35,713 nucleotides of DNA from Actinomycetota bacterium (GCA_021324595.1 JAJPIV010000020.1:1-35713); one strand, 5' to 3'; positions 7,909 through 17,788 are shown, counted from the first letter of the stretch. Notes: generated by a model from the letters alone, not told the origin. Translations and numbers: made by a program.

Positions 7909-9536
7909 GTCGGCTCCGCTCCCGGGTGGCGGCGCGGGCGCCGGCTCCCGGCGCCCCGCCCCCCCTGCGGGGATTCTGCCGGATCCGGGCGCGGCAGGCC
8001 GACTCGGAGCGAGGGGGACAGCCACGGTTCCGCGCGCGGGGAGGGAGCCCGCGGCGCCCCGCCGGGCGATGAGGGCCACCGCGCGCCCGCGCGCGGGGAG
8101 GGAGCCCGCGGCGCCCCGCCGGGCGAGGCAACCCGCGGGGCCTGCCGCGGATGCGCGGGCCCTGGCCGCGGCCGGGCCTGCCGCGGGCCGGCCAGCGGTC
8201 CCGGTGCCCCGCCGCGGGGGAGTTCGCCGCAGGGAACCTCGCCCTTGGGGACCCCGCTGCGGGGGACCGGGGCCGGCCGCCCCGCCCCGGTCCCCCGCAG
8301 GTTCCCGTGGATCCACCGCCGGAGCCGGCCGTGGCCGGCCACGGCCAGCGCCTCGGCCGCGCCCGGTTCCCGCCTGGCGAATGACAGCAGCATGCCGATC
8401 GCCGCCATGGTCGCCAGCAGCGACGACAGGCCCTGCGAGATCAGCGGCAGCGGCACCCCGGTGATCGGCAGCAGGCCTATCACCGCCCCGATGTTCACCA
8501 GCGCCTGCGCCACGATCCAGGCGGTCGCGGCGGCGGCCGCGAGCCGCATGAACGTGTCCTGCATCCGCCGCGCCACCCGCAGGCCCGCATAGGCGAACAC
8601 GCTGTACAGCAGCGTGACGCAGACGGTGCCGATCAGGCCGAGCTCCTCGCCGAGGATCGCGAAGATGAAATCGGTGCTCGCGTTCGGCACCCAGCCCCAC
8701 TTCTCCATGCTGTCGCCCAGCCCGACCCCGAACAGGCCGCCCGAGCCGATCGCCCACCTGCCCTGTATGCCCTGCATGTCGGGGCCGGTCGGGCTGCCGC
8801 CCTGGTTCAGGAAGCTGGTCAGCCTGCTGTTGCTGTAGGGCTCAACGATGATCAGCAACAGCATCGCGAAGACGATCAGCCCGAGTATTCCCGCGAATGC
8901 CCTGGCTGGGGTGCCGATCACCCACAGCAGCGCGAGCAGGATGATCAGCAGCAGGAACGTCGTGCCGAAGTCGTGGCCGAGCATGACGAGCATGGCGATC
9001 ACCGCAGCGCCGGGGAGCAGCGGGATCAGCAGCGTGCGCCAGTCGTCGAGCTGGCGCAGCTTCTCCTTGCGGGCCAGCAGGTCCGCGCCCCACAGCAGGA
9101 ACGCGAGCTTGGCGAACTCGGAGGGCTGGACCGGGGTTCCCGCGATCACGATCCACCGCTTGGCCCCGTCGACCTCCTGGCCGAAGGCGAGCACGACCAG
9201 CAGGCCGGCGACCGCGGCCAGCAGCATCGGGGTGGCGATCGCGCGGAACAGCCCCGGGGGAGCCTTGGACAGCGCCCATATCATCGCCAGCCCGGCCACC
9301 GCGCCGGCCAGTTGCTTGACGAACACGCTGTATGGCGACCCGCCGACGTCCAGCTGCGTCGCCGACGAGGTCGACAGCACCATCACCAGCCCGATCGCCA
9401 GCAGCAGCCCGGTGCTGCCGAGGATCAGGTGGTAGGAGGCGAGCGGGTGGCGCAGCGCGGGCGCGAGCCCCCGGCGGCGCCGCCGCGCGCCCACGGTAGG
9501 CGCCGGCTGGCGGCCGGCCGCCGGCTCGCCGCTCAT
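7905..9536 (-). CDS. ftsW: FtsW septal peptidoglycan glycosyltransferase with long repetitive tail
   Basis: A 543-residue FtsW of the SEDS family, the polymerase that links lipid II into septal glycan together with FtsI. About ten membrane segments occupy residues 32-386. The putative catalytic Asp is D289 in [16 protein letters not shown]. The family loop near the end reads [13 protein letters not shown] (360-372), where most family members have a Gly-Gly pair; here it is Gly-Leu. Residues from about 391 form an unusually long cytoplasmic tail of some 150 residues rich in Pro, Gly, Ala and Arg, with an internal 19-residue repeat. The ATG at 9536 overlaps the murD stop by 4 bp, and the stop overlaps murG by 4 bp. 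The function is firm; the role of the tail is unknown. Confidence 0.96.
   Translation of the reverse strand: MSGEPAAGRQPAPTVGARRRRRGLAPALRHPLASYHLILGSTGLLLAIGLVMVLSTSSATQLDVGGSPYSVFVKQLAGAVAGLAMIWALSKAPPGLFRAIATPMLLAAVAGLLVVLAFGQEVDGAKRWIVIAGTPVQPSEFAKLAFLLWGADLLARKEKLRQLDDWRTLLIPLLPGAAVIAMLVMLGHDFGTTFLLLIILLALLWVIGTPARAFAGILGLIVFAMLLLIIVEPYSNSRLTSFLNQGGSPTGPDMQGIQGRWAIGSGGLFGVGLGDSMEKWGWVPNASTDFIFAILGEELGLIGTVCVTLLYSVFAYAGLRVARRMQDTFMRLAAAAATAWIVAQALVNIGAVIGLLPITGVPLPLISQGLSSLLATMAAIGMLLSFARREPGAAEALAVAGHGRLRRWIHGNLRGTGAGRPAPVPRSGVPKGEVPCGELPRGGAPGPLAGPRQARPRPGPAHPRQAPRVASPGGAPRAPSPRAGARWPSSPGGAPRAPSPRAEPWLSPSLRVGLPRPDPAESPQGGRGAGSRRPRRHPGAEPT
8031..8126. repeat. 39-bp perfect direct repeat, 57-bp period, in ftsW 3' end
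   Basis: Two identical 39-bp copies (8031-8069 and 8088-8126) are spaced 57 bp apart, exactly 19 codons, so the reading frame is kept. They encode the repeated [11 protein letters not shown] element in the disordered FtsW tail. The arrangement suggests in-frame duplication within a low-complexity region. Confidence 0.85.
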
Positions 9537-10996
9537 CGGCCGGCCGCCAGCCGGCGGACCGCGTCGGCGAACGCCTCGCCCCGGGCCGGGTAGTCGCGGA
9601 ACATGTCGAACGACTGCGCGGCGGGGGCGAGCAGGACCGTGTCCCCGGGACCGGCGAGGCCGGCGGCGGCCGCGATCACCTCGTCCATGGTCCCAGTGTC
9701 GGTGCTGGTGATCTCCACCACCGGGACATCCGGCGCGTGTCGCGCGAGCGCCGCGGCGAGCTTGCCCCGGTCCGCCCCGAGCAGCACCACGCCGCGCAGC
9801 CGCTTGGCCGCCGCCTGCACCAGGCCGTCGAGGTCGCCCTCGGCGCCCTTGAGCTGGCCGCCGGCGATCCACACCACAGGGTCGAAGGCGGCCAGTGACG
9901 CCGTGGCCGCATGCGGGTTGGTCGCCTTGGAGTCGTCGACGTAGTCCACCCCGCCGACGCTGGCCACGAAGCTGATCCGGTGCGGGTCGGGGCGGAACCC
10001 GGCCAGCCCGGCGGCCACCGCCCCGGCGGGAACGCCGTAGGCCCGGGCCAGTGCCGCGGCGGCGAGCGCGTTCGCGACGTTGTGCGGGGCCGGCGGCCGG
10101 CCAGGGGACGCGCCGCCCGCGCCGGCCCGCGCCAGGACCGCGACCTGCGCCAGCCGCTCGCCGCCCGGCGCGCCGAAGGCCCGGTCCACCAGGAACCCGC
10201 CGGCCACGCCGAGCTCGCCGGGCCCCGGCTCGCTGAGCCGGAACAGGACCGTGCGGCCGCCCGCCGCGGCGGCCTGCTCCGCCATCCGCGCTGCCCGGTC
10301 GTCGTCGGCGTTGCCGACCGCGATGGTGCCGGGAGCGAAGATCCTCGCCTTGTCGGCCGCGTAGGCCTCCATGGTGCCGTGCCAGTCCAGGTGGTGCGCC
10401 GCGACGTTGAGGACCGCCGCGGCCAGCGGCGTGACCGTGGAGCTCCAGTGGAGCTGGAAGCTGGACAGCTCCGCGGCCACGACCTCGTAGGGCACGGGCT
10501 CGCTGATCACGTCGGCCAGCGAGGTGCCGACGTTGCCCGCCGCGATCGCGTGGCGGCCCGCCGCGGCCAGCATCAGGCCCAGCATCCGGACCGTGGTGGT
10601 CTTGCCGTTGGTGCCGGTCACCGCCAGCCATGCCTGCTCGCCGCCGCCGGCCAGCCGCGGGCGCAGCCGCCAGGCCAGCTCCACGTCGCCCATGATCTCG
10701 ATGCCCTCCCGCGCCGCCGCAGCCAGCAGGGGCGCGGTCGGCGGCCAGCCCGGAGAGGTGACGACGAGCCTGGTCCCCTCCGGCACGGCGCGGGCCCGGT
10801 CCGGGCCGAGCAGCACGCGGACGCCCGATGCGGCGAGCTCGGCGGCCACCGCGCGGATGCCCGGGTCGTCGCGGGAGTCCACCGCGGTCACCACCGCGCC
10901 GCGGGCCGCCAGCAGCCGGGCGGCAGGCGGCCCGGAGACGCCGAGGCCGGCCACGCAGACCGGCAGGCCCGCGAGCGACCGGCCGAAGTCACTCAT
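9533..10996 (-). CDS. murD: UDP-N-acetylmuramoylalanine--D-glutamate ligase
   Basis: A 487-residue MurD that adds D-Glu to UDP-MurNAc-L-Ala. The N-terminal domain starts [17 protein letters not shown]. The P-loop is GTNGKTTT (128-135) with the Asn typical of MurD. The central domain has AAELSSFQL and [11 protein letters not shown] (the DH.DxH-type metal region), and the C-terminal domain [12 protein letters not shown], followed by a [14 protein letters not shown] close. The ATG at 10996 overlaps the mraY stop as ATGA; the longer open frame upstream is not MurD-like. It sits between mraY and ftsW with 4-bp overlaps on both sides. All family motifs are in place. Confidence 0.97.
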   Translation of the reverse strand: MSDFGRSLAGLPVCVAGLGVSGPPAARLLAARGAVVTAVDSRDDPGIRAVAAELAASGVRVLLGPDRARAVPEGTRLVVTSPGWPPTAPLLAAAAREGIEIMGDVELAWRLRPRLAGGGEQAWLAVTGTNGKTTTVRMLGLMLAAAGRHAIAAGNVGTSLADVISEPVPYEVVAAELSSFQLHWSSTVTPLAAAVLNVAAHHLDWHGTMEAYAADKARIFAPGTIAVGNADDDRAARMAEQAAAAGGRTVLFRLSEPGPGELGVAGGFLVDRAFGAPGGERLAQVAVLARAGAGGASPGRPPAPHNVANALAAAALARAYGVPAGAVAAGLAGFRPDPHRISFVASVGGVDYVDDSKATNPHAATASLAAFDPVVWIAGGQLKGAEGDLDGLVQAAAKRLRGVVLLGADRGKLAAALARHAPDVPVVEITSTDTGTMDEVIAAAAGLAGPGDTVLLAPAAQSFDMFRDYPARGEAFADAVRRLAAGR

Positions 10997-12060
10997 ACCG
11001 CGCCCTGGGCCGACAGCCACTGGATGTAGAACAGGCCCAGGCCCAGGCCCACGAACAGGCCGGCGACCAGCCAGAACCGGATCACGATGGTGGTCTCCGC
11101 CCAGCCGAGCAGTTCGAAGTGGTGCTGCAGCGGCGCCATGCGGAACACCCGCTTGCCGGTCAGCTTGAACGAGACGACCTGGAGGATCACCGAGAGCGCG
11201 ATGATCACGAACAGGCCGCCGAGCACGACCAGCAGCAGCTGGGTGCGCGTGCACACCGCCAGCCCGGCGAGCACGCCGCCGAGGGCGAGCGACCCGGTGT
11301 CGCCCATGAAGATCTTCGCGGGCGGCGCGTTCCACCACAGGAACCCGAAGCATGCGCCGAGCGCGGCCGCCGCGACGACTGCGAGGTCCTGCGGATCGCG
11401 GACCGTGTAGCAGCTCGACGTCAGGTAGATCGTGCAGTCGTTGCGGAGCTGCCAGTTGGCGATCAGCACGTAGGCGGCGAGCACGAGGATCGCCGCCCCG
11501 GTGGCAAGGCCGTCCAGGCCGTCGGTGAGGTTCACCGCGTTGGACGTCCCCGCGATCATGAGCACGATCCAGAGCACGAAGGGCAGCACCCCGATGGTCG
11601 GCCCGAAATCGCGGAACAGGGACAGCTGGGGGTCGGCCGGGGTGAGGGCGTACCCGTCCGGGTACTTGAGCACTTCGACCGCGAAGATCGCGCCGACCAC
11701 GGCCTGCCCGGCGAGCTTGGCGCCGCTGCGCAGGCCGAGGCTGGTCTGCCGGTAGATCTTGATGAAGTCGTCGATGAACCCGACCAGCCCGAGGCCGGCC
11801 ATGAGGCCGAGCACCAGCAGGCCGGACGGCGACATCGGCTGGCGGGTCACGATGTTGGCGACGGCGTATCCGGCCAGCGTGGCGATCACGATGACGGTGC
11901 CGCCCATGGTCGGCGTGCCCCGCTTGGTGGCATGGGCGGCGGGCCCTTCCTCCCGGATCAGCTGCCCGTACCCCCGGCGGCGGAAGACCCGGATCGCCAG
12001 CGGGGTGCCGAACAGCGCGAGGACCATCGCCACGCCCGCCGCCACGATGATCGTCTTCAC
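10993..12060 (-). CDS. mraY: Phospho-MurNAc-pentapeptide transferase
   Basis: A 355-residue polytopic membrane enzyme, MraY, which joins phospho-MurNAc-pentapeptide to undecaprenyl phosphate to make lipid I. About ten membrane helices are visible. The catalytic and Mg-binding regions are all present: GFIDDFIKI (95-102, D97 and D98), [11 protein letters not shown] (174-184), FMGDTGS (251-257) and the HHFE loop (313-316). The substrate motif KRGTPTMGG is near residues 46-54. The GTG start at 12060 overlaps the murF stop as GTGA, and the stop overlaps murD as ATGA. Size and topology are typical, and it is a known target of nucleoside antibiotics made by actinomycetes. Confidence 0.97.
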   Translation of the reverse strand: MKTIIVAAGVAMVLALFGTPLAIRVFRRRGYGQLIREEGPAAHATKRGTPTMGGTVIVIATLAGYAVANIVTRQPMSPSGLLVLGLMAGLGLVGFIDDFIKIYRQTSLGLRSGAKLAGQAVVGAIFAVEVLKYPDGYALTPADPQLSLFRDFGPTIGVLPFVLWIVLMIAGTSNAVNLTDGLDGLATGAAILVLAAYVLIANWQLRNDCTIYLTSSCYTVRDPQDLAVVAAAALGACFGFLWWNAPPAKIFMGDTGSLALGGVLAGLAVCTRTQLLLVVLGGLFVIIALSVILQVVSFKLTGKRVFRMAPLQHHFELLGWAETTIVIRFWLVAGLFVGLGLGLFYIQWLSAQGAV

Positions 12061-13448
12061 GACCGCGCCTCCTGCCCGGCCAGGGCCAGGGCCACCGACT
12101 CCAGGCCCGCCGCCCGGGACGCCTTGACCAGGACCACGTCACCGGGGCGCAGCCGCTGCTCCAGCGCGGCCAGCGCGGCGCTGGCGTCGGGCACGGCGCA
12201 CAGCTCACCGCAGCCGCCCGGCTGGGACTTCGCGCCGGCCAGGATCGGCGCCGCGTCATCGCCCACCGCGATGATCCCGGCCAGGCCGGCCCGCGCGGCG
12301 GCGGCGCCCACCGCCTCGTGCAGCTCGCGCGAGCGCTCGCCAAGCTCAGCCATCCGGCCGAGGACGGCGAACGCCCGCCGCCCGGCAGCCATGACCCGCA
12401 CCGCATCCAGGGCGGCCGTCATAGCCTCCGGGCTGGCGTTGTAGGCATCGTTGACGACGATCACGCCGTCCGGCCGCTCGGTGACCTCCATCCGCCACTT
12501 GCTCAGCGGGGCCGCGGCCGACAGCACCTCGGCGGCCGCCGCGGGGCCCATGCCGAGCTCGCCGGCGAGCGCCGCGGCGGCCAGCGCGTTGGTCACGTTG
12601 TGCTCGCCGTGCAGCCGCAGCCGCACGCGGGCCGACCCGGCCGGGGTGGCCAGCGTGAAGCTCGGCCGGCCGAGCCGGTCCAGGCGCACGTCCAGCGCCC
12701 GCACGTCGGCGCCCGCGCGCCGGCCGAAGGTCAGGACCCGGGCGGCGGTCACCTTCGCCATGTCCCGCACTCGCGGGTCGTCGGCGTTGAGCACCGCGAC
12801 CCCGTCGGCCGGGAGCGCGGCCGGCAGCTCCCCCTTGGCCGCGGCCACCCGGTCGATGCTGCCGAACTCGCCGACGTGCGCGTGGCCGACGCACAGCACC
12901 ACGCCGAGCCGGGGCGGGGCGACCTCGCACAGGGCGGCGATGTGACCCGGGCCGCGCGCGGACAGCTCGGTCACCAGGTACCTGGTCCGCTCCTGCGCGC
13001 GCAGCACGGTCAGCGGGTGGCCGATCTCGTTGTTGAACGAGTTGTGCGGCCACACGGTGGGGCCGAGGGCGGACAGGAGCTGGCCCGCGAGGTCCTTGGT
13101 GGTGGTCTTGCCCGCCGAGCCGGTGATGCCGGCGATGGTCAGGCCATCCAGCCGGTCGACGACCGCGCGGGCCAGGCGGGCCAGCGCGGCGGGCACGTCG
13201 GGGACCAGGATGGCCGGGACGCCCGCGGGCCTGCTGCCGAGCATCACGACCGCGCCGGCGGCGATCGCCTGGCCGGCGAAGTCGTGGCCGTCGGCGCGCT
13301 CCCCGCGCAGGGCGGCGAACAGGCCCCCCGGGGCCACCTGCCGGGAGTCGATCACGACCGGGCCGCTGACCAGCGCGCGCGGGTCGGCGACCCGGTCGGG
13401 CGTGCCGCCGGTGATCCGCGCGATCTGCGCCACGGTGAGCGGGATCAC
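12057..13448 (-). CDS. murF: UDP-MurNAc-tripeptide--D-Ala-D-Ala ligase
   Basis: A 463-residue MurF that adds the D-Ala-D-Ala dipeptide, finishing the cytoplasmic precursor. It starts [14 protein letters not shown], a typical MurF N-terminus. The P-loop is [10 protein letters not shown] (110-119), followed by [14 protein letters not shown], a MurF hallmark, then [15 protein letters not shown] near the C-terminus. I chose GTG at 13448 because it overlaps the murE stop as GTGA; the open frame continues far upstream but that part is antisense-like composition over murE. It also overlaps mraY by 4 bp. D-Ala-D-Ala ligase itself (ddl) is not in this window. Confidence 0.96.
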   Translation of the reverse strand: MIPLTVAQIARITGGTPDRVADPRALVSGPVVIDSRQVAPGGLFAALRGERADGHDFAGQAIAAGAVVMLGSRPAGVPAILVPDVPAALARLARAVVDRLDGLTIAGITGSAGKTTTKDLAGQLLSALGPTVWPHNSFNNEIGHPLTVLRAQERTRYLVTELSARGPGHIAALCEVAPPRLGVVLCVGHAHVGEFGSIDRVAAAKGELPAALPADGVAVLNADDPRVRDMAKVTAARVLTFGRRAGADVRALDVRLDRLGRPSFTLATPAGSARVRLRLHGEHNVTNALAAAALAGELGMGPAAAAEVLSAAAPLSKWRMEVTERPDGVIVVNDAYNASPEAMTAALDAVRVMAAGRRAFAVLGRMAELGERSRELHEAVGAAAARAGLAGIIAVGDDAAPILAGAKSQPGGCGELCAVPDASAALAALEQRLRPGDVVLVKASRAAGLESVALALAGQEARS

Positions 13449-15034
13449 CGTGGCTCGCCGCCCGCGCCCGCCCGGGCGTGCTCGGCCAGGTCGCGCTCGG
13501 CCAGCGCCCGCGCCGCCACCTCGCGGTCGTCGAACGGGAGCACGCGGCCGGCGATGTACTGCCCGCGCTCGTGGCCCTTGCCCGCGATCAGGACGACGTC
13601 GCCCTTCCCGGCGCCGCTGATCGCCATGGCGATCGCCGCCGCCCGGTCCGGCTCGACGATCACGTGCGCGCGCCTGGCCGCCGGCACCGACAGCGTCCCC
13701 GCGAGCATGTCCGCCAGGATCGCGAGCGGGTCCTCCGACCTGGGGTTGTCGCTGGTGAAGATCGCCACGTCGGCCAGCTCCGCCGCGGTGGCGCCCATCA
13801 CGGGCCGCTTGCCGGCATCCCGGTCGCCGCCGCAGCCGAGGACGATCCGCAGCGAGCCCTGCGTCACCGGGCGCAGCGCGCCGAGCACCGCCTGGACCGC
13901 GCCGGGCTTGTGCGAGTAGTCCACCAGGACGGTCAGGTCCGGGCCCGCCTCGACCCGCTCCAGCCTGCCGGGGACCCCGGGGCAGCTCGCCACGCCGGCG
14001 ATCGCCTCGGCCAGCCCGAGGCCGGTCTCGACCAGCGCCACGATCGCGCCGAGGGCGTTCGCCACGTTGAACGGGCCGAGCATGGTGATCGACGCGTCCG
14101 CCTCGACTCCGCCCGGGCCGACGACCTGGAACGTGGATCCGTCGGCGCCGCACCGGACATCGACGGCGCGCCAGTCGGCCTCCGCCCGGCCGGCGGCGGA
14201 GAACGTGGTGACCGGGACCGGCGCGCGAGCCGCGAGCAGGCGCCCCTTGGAGTCGTCGATGTTCACCACGCCGGCCCTGGCGTAGCGCGGCGTGAACAGC
14301 TCGGCCTTGGTGCGGAAGTAGTCCTCCATGTCGGCGTGGAAGTCCAGGTGGTCCCGGGACAGGTTGGTGAAGACCGCCACGTCGAACATGGTGCCCGCCA
14401 CCCGGCCGAGCGCGAGCGCGTGGCTGGAGACCTCCATCGCCGCGGCGGTCACGCCGCGCTCGGCCATCACCGCGAGCAGCGCCTGCAGGTCGGTGGCCTC
14501 CGGCGTGGTGAGCCGGCTCGGCTCCGACAGGCCGGCGGCCCGGGTCTCCACGCCGCCGATCAGCCCGGCGCGGTGGCCGGCCATCCGCAGCCCCGCCTCG
14601 ATCAGGTAGGTGGTGCTGGTCTTCCCGCTCGTGCCGGTCACCCCGATCAGCGTGAGCCGCGAGGAAGGGTTGCCGTACACCCAGGAGGCCACCTCGCCGA
14701 GCCGGGCTCGCGGGTCGGAGACCACGAAGACAGGCAGGCCGGTGGCGGCCGCCCGGTCCTTGCCCTGCGGGTCGGTGAGCACGGCGACTGCCCCGGCCGC
14801 GGCCGCCTGGCCGCAGAAGCTCGCGCCGTGCCGGCTGCTCCCCGGCAGGGCCGCGTACAGGTCGCCGGGACGGACCGCCGTCGAGTCGTGCGTCACCCCG
14901 GTGATGCCGCGCCGCCTGTCCCGCAGCGACGCCGGATCCGGCCCGTCGCCACCGGGGCCGCGCAATCCGAGCAGCGCGGCCAGCCCGGCGAGCGAGCGCG
15001 CCGGGACGTTCTGCGGACGTGGAGGCGCTGGCAC
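13445..15034 (-). CDS. murE: UDP-MurNAc-L-Ala-D-Glu--meso-diaminopimelate ligase
   Basis: MurE, which adds the third residue of the stem peptide. From the GTG at 15034 it has 529 residues. The P-loop is GTSGKTST (133-140). TTPEATDLQ and NLSRDHLDFH belong to the central domain. The DNPR motif (429-432, in SDNPRSEDP) is the signature of meso-diaminopimelate-specific enzymes, so the organism should have A1gamma-type wall stems. The start is uncertain. GTG at 15034, 19 bp after the ftsI stop, gives an N-terminus like those of other actinobacterial MurE proteins; an upstream GTG at 15091 would overlap ftsI by 38 bp. Neither has a strong ribosome binding site. The stop overlaps murF by 4 bp. Confidence 0.94.
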   Translation of the reverse strand: MPAPPRPQNVPARSLAGLAALLGLRGPGGDGPDPASLRDRRRGITGVTHDSTAVRPGDLYAALPGSSRHGASFCGQAAAAGAVAVLTDPQGKDRAAATGLPVFVVSDPRARLGEVASWVYGNPSSRLTLIGVTGTSGKTSTTYLIEAGLRMAGHRAGLIGGVETRAAGLSEPSRLTTPEATDLQALLAVMAERGVTAAAMEVSSHALALGRVAGTMFDVAVFTNLSRDHLDFHADMEDYFRTKAELFTPRYARAGVVNIDDSKGRLLAARAPVPVTTFSAAGRAEADWRAVDVRCGADGSTFQVVGPGGVEADASITMLGPFNVANALGAIVALVETGLGLAEAIAGVASCPGVPGRLERVEAGPDLTVLVDYSHKPGAVQAVLGALRPVTQGSLRIVLGCGGDRDAGKRPVMGATAAELADVAIFTSDNPRSEDPLAILADMLAGTLSVPAARRAHVIVEPDRAAAIAMAISGAGKGDVVLIAGKGHERGQYIAGRVLPFDDREVAARALAERDLAEHARAGAGGEPR

Positions 15035-15053
15035 GGGCTGAGGGTACCTCGCT

Positions 15054-17090
15054 TCACGGGACGGTGAGTGGGACGCGGGGGACGTGATCACCGTCCGGCG
15101 GGATCTTCATGCTGGCGAGGGCGAACTTCATCACGGCGTGGAAGACCGGGCCGGCCACGTCGATGCCGAAGTAGCTCCCCTTCCGCGGGTCCTGGACGTT
15201 GACGGCCACCACCAGGCCGTCCGCCGAGGCGGGCGCGATCCCGATGAAGCTGGCGCCGTAGATGGAGCCGTGCAGGCCGTACGCGCTGCCCGGCTCCTGC
15301 GAGGTGCCGGTCTTGGCGGCCACGGTGTACCCCGGGATCAGCCCCCACGTCTCCCCGACCCGGGCGTAGGCCAGCGGCACCTGCTCCAGCATCGACATGA
15401 TCTCGGCGGCGACCTTCCGGCTGATCACCCGCCGCCGCGCGGGCGGGCGAGCGGGAACGTAGCGCCCGGCGGGCGTCATCCGCCCGGCCACGACCGTGGG
15501 CGTCACCCGGACGCCGCCGTCGGCGATCGTCGCGTACACGCTGGCCATCTGGACCGCCGTGACGGCCACGCCCTGGCCAAAGGAGATCATGTAGCGCTCG
15601 TTGCGGTACGCGCCGGTCCACTGCGAGGGCGGCGGCAGCAGCCCCGCCTGCTCCGCGGGTAGGCCGAGGGGCGTGGCGGAGCCGATGCCGAACGCCCGGA
15701 ACATCGCGTACTGCTGGGCGGGCGTCACGTGGTCGGCCACCTGGACCATGCCGTCGTTGAGCGAGTTCGCGATGATCCCGGCGATCGTGTACCGCAGGGT
15801 CGGATGCGCCTCGGCGTCGTGGTAGAGCGCGCCGTGCCACCACAGCGCCGCCGGGACGACGTAGCTGCTGGCCGGCGACTGGCCGCCGTGCTCGAAGGCC
15901 GCGGCCACGGTGATCACCTTCGCCGTGCTCCCGGGGGCGAAGATCTCCGACACCGGGATGTCGGTCGTCGCGGCGAGGCTGGGGACCGGCTCGTTCGGGT
16001 TGAACGTCGGGTACTGCGCCAGCGCCAGGATCCGCCCGGTGGACGGCTGCATCACCACGACCGAGCAGTTCAGCGCCTTGGTCGCGCGCACCTGGGCGGC
16101 GCAGGCCCGCTCGGCCTCCCACTGGATGTAGGACTGGATGGTCAGCCGCAGCCCGCCCGCCGGGACCGCCCGCCTGATCACCGACACGGTGCCGGGGATC
16201 GGCTCGGAGTTCGATCCCATCTCGTACACCTCGGTCCCGTTCCGGCCCGCCAGCAGCCGGTTGTAGGCCTGCTCCAGCCCAGCCTCGCCGGTCATCACCC
16301 CCGAGGCGCTGGTGTCGGTGAACCCGAGCAGCGGCGCGGCCAGGTCGCCCTGCGGATACGACCTCGTGTAGCTCGGCTGCAGGACGACGCCGGTGATGCC
16401 GAGCCCCGCGATGGCGTCTGCGCTGGTCACGTCCACCGACTGCTTGAGGACCACGTAGTCCGGCGAGCTCGGGTGGCGCAGCAGCCACAGCACTGCCGAG
16501 GGCCGCATCCGCAGCGGCCCCGCCAGCTCGCGCGCGGCCCTGGGCAGCGGCAGCGACTCCCTGACGAACGGCGGGTCGGCGTAGACCAGGTCGGTCTGCA
16601 CGGTCATCGCGAGCGCGACTCCGTCCGCGCTCACGATCTCGCCGCGCACGGCCGGGATCGGGATGACCTGCATCCGGTAGTGCTGGGCGGCCGTGCGGTA
16701 CTGCGCGCCGTCCACCCCCTGGAGCTGCACCAGCCTGCCGACGACCAGCGTGACCGCGAACGCGATCGACAGCAGCGCGGCGTTCAGCCGGCGGATCGAG
16801 CTGCTGCGCCGCAGCGGCCGGCGCGCGGGGCTGGCCGCGCGGCCCCGCGGGCCGGGCGGGCGTGGCCGCCGCGCGCCACCGGGAACGTCCCGGGCGGCGG
16901 TGCCGGGCCGGGGGACGGCGCCCGCGGCCCGCGGCGGGCGGCGCTCGGTCCGTACGCTGCCCGTGCTGTCGGCTCCGTGCCAGCCGTCGCGGCGGCGCGC
17001 GGTGCCCGGGCGCTCGCCAGCGGGAGGACGGCGCCCTGCGGCGTCCGGTCCGCTGCCCGGCCGCCCGGCGCCCGGCCTTCCGCGCATCAC
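15054..17090 (-). CDS. ftsI: FtsI/PBP3 septal peptidoglycan transpeptidase
   Basis: A 678-residue class B penicillin-binding protein that crosslinks septal peptidoglycan with FtsW. A Pro/Arg/Gly-rich cytoplasmic tail of about 100 residues precedes a single membrane helix (about 103-122). The pedestal domain starts near AVRGEIVSADGVALA. The transpeptidase triad is complete: S388-T-A-K391 (in APGSTAKV), S443-L-N445 (in ANSLNDG) and K593-T-G (in AAKTGTSQ). The ATG at 17090 overlaps the ftsL stop as ATGA. The cytoplasmic tail is longer than in enterobacterial FtsI but such tails are usual in actinobacteria. No PASTA domains are present, as expected for FtsI. Confidence 0.96.
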   Translation of the reverse strand: MMRGRPGAGRPGSGPDAAGRRPPAGERPGTARRRDGWHGADSTGSVRTERRPPRAAGAVPRPGTAARDVPGGARRPRPPGPRGRAASPARRPLRRSSSIRRLNAALLSIAFAVTLVVGRLVQLQGVDGAQYRTAAQHYRMQVIPIPAVRGEIVSADGVALAMTVQTDLVYADPPFVRESLPLPRAARELAGPLRMRPSAVLWLLRHPSSPDYVVLKQSVDVTSADAIAGLGITGVVLQPSYTRSYPQGDLAAPLLGFTDTSASGVMTGEAGLEQAYNRLLAGRNGTEVYEMGSNSEPIPGTVSVIRRAVPAGGLRLTIQSYIQWEAERACAAQVRATKALNCSVVVMQPSTGRILALAQYPTFNPNEPVPSLAATTDIPVSEIFAPGSTAKVITVAAAFEHGGQSPASSYVVPAALWWHGALYHDAEAHPTLRYTIAGIIANSLNDGMVQVADHVTPAQQYAMFRAFGIGSATPLGLPAEQAGLLPPPSQWTGAYRNERYMISFGQGVAVTAVQMASVYATIADGGVRVTPTVVAGRMTPAGRYVPARPPARRRVISRKVAAEIMSMLEQVPLAYARVGETWGLIPGYTVAAKTGTSQEPGSAYGLHGSIYGASFIGIAPASADGLVVAVNVQDPRKGSYFGIDVAGPVFHAVMKFALASMKIPPDGDHVPRVPLTVP

Positions 17091-17788
17091 GGCCGGCGCC
17101 CGGCCCCGGAAGCGCCGTTCCCGGCGGCCCGGCGCCCGGCGGCCCGGCGCCCGGCGGCCCGGCGCCCGGCGGCCCGGTGCCCGGCAGCCCGGTGCCCGGC
17201 GGCACCGCCGCTGGCAGCGCCGCTCGCGCCGACGCCGGCCACGCCGAGCCGGCCGGTGCGCAAGTTCACGAAGCCGAGCAGCGGGTCGGGCCGCATGCCG
17301 AGCCGCCGCGCCTCCTGAGCGATCACCGCCGCCGAGACTGCGGTCGCCACCTGCTGCCCGAGCTCCTGGAGCCGCTGAGTACCCGCGGCATCCTCCTGCT
17401 GCAGCCGGGCGATCTCTATCGAGTTCGCGGCCAGGGTGGTGTTGACCACGAGCAGGCAGGCCAGGCCACCTGCCAGCAGGCCGAGCAGGAGCAGCACGAA
17501 CGACGTGCGCCCGGCCTGGGCGCCGCGGTCGGAACGCCGCGTGGCGCGCCCGGGGCGCGGCATGTGGCGCCGTCGGGCAGCCGCCTGGGCGCGCTCGCCC
17601 GGCGCGCTCTCGTCGGCCGGGCGCGCGGGCGCGGTCCGCGCGGGCCTGCCCGGCCGGCCGGGACCGGGGGACCGGACCGGGCTCGCCGGACGCTTGGGAC
17701 TGACGGGACGGCCGGGCCGCGGGCGCCTGCCCGGCCTGGTCGACCGGGCCGAGTCGGCGCCCGCGGGCGCTCCGCTGTTGTCTGTCAC
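17087..17788 (-). CDS. ftsL: FtsL-like divisome protein with repetitive C-terminal tail
   Basis: A 233-residue bitopic protein in the ftsL position between rsmH and ftsI. It has a basic Pro/Arg-rich cytoplasmic tail (1-94), one membrane helix (about 95-117) and a short coiled coil (about 121-162, NSIEIARLQQEDAAGTQRLQ). The segment EARRLGMRPDPLLGFVNLRTG resembles the end of other actinobacterial FtsL proteins. FtsL pairs with DivIC/FtsB and FtsQ to activate FtsW-FtsI. Residues 180-233 are an odd extension made of [10 protein letters not shown] pentapeptides, encoded by a 15-bp tandem repeat, and would lie outside the membrane. The GTG at 17788 overlaps rsmH as GTGA. Sequence conservation in FtsL is low, so the call rests on position and topology. 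Confidence 0.85.
   Translation of the reverse strand: MTDNSGAPAGADSARSTRPGRRPRPGRPVSPKRPASPVRSPGPGRPGRPARTAPARPADESAPGERAQAAARRRHMPRPGRATRRSDRGAQAGRTSFVLLLLGLLAGGLACLLVVNTTLAANSIEIARLQQEDAAGTQRLQELGQQVATAVSAAVIAQEARRLGMRPDPLLGFVNLRTGRLGVAGVGASGAASGGAAGHRAAGHRAAGRRAAGRRAAGRRAAGNGASGAGRRP
17121..17195. repeat. 15-bp tandem repeat, five copies, in ftsL 3' end
   Basis: Five adjacent copies of the unit CCGGCGGCCCGGCGC start at 17121, 17136, 17151, 17166 and 17181. The first three are identical, the last two differ by one or two bases, and a partial sixth follows. The 15-bp length keeps frame and encodes the AAGRR/AAGHR tail of FtsL. Near-identity of the units points to recent expansion by slippage. 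Confidence 0.9.

Noticed and set aside
7905-10631. A single 908-codon frame spanning murD and ftsW
   Set aside because: Its first part is the antisense-like upstream extension of the ftsW frame through murD. FtsW homology starts at the ATG at 9536, which overlaps the murD stop.
13445-15091. GTG at 15091 as the murE start
   Set aside because: It would overlap ftsI by 38 bp, has no ribosome binding site, and adds residues not typical of MurE. It cannot be excluded, as the chosen start at 15034 also has only a weak site.
17121-17195. CRISPR-like repetition
   Set aside because: Units are directly adjacent with no spacers and stay in the ftsL reading frame; no cas genes in the window.
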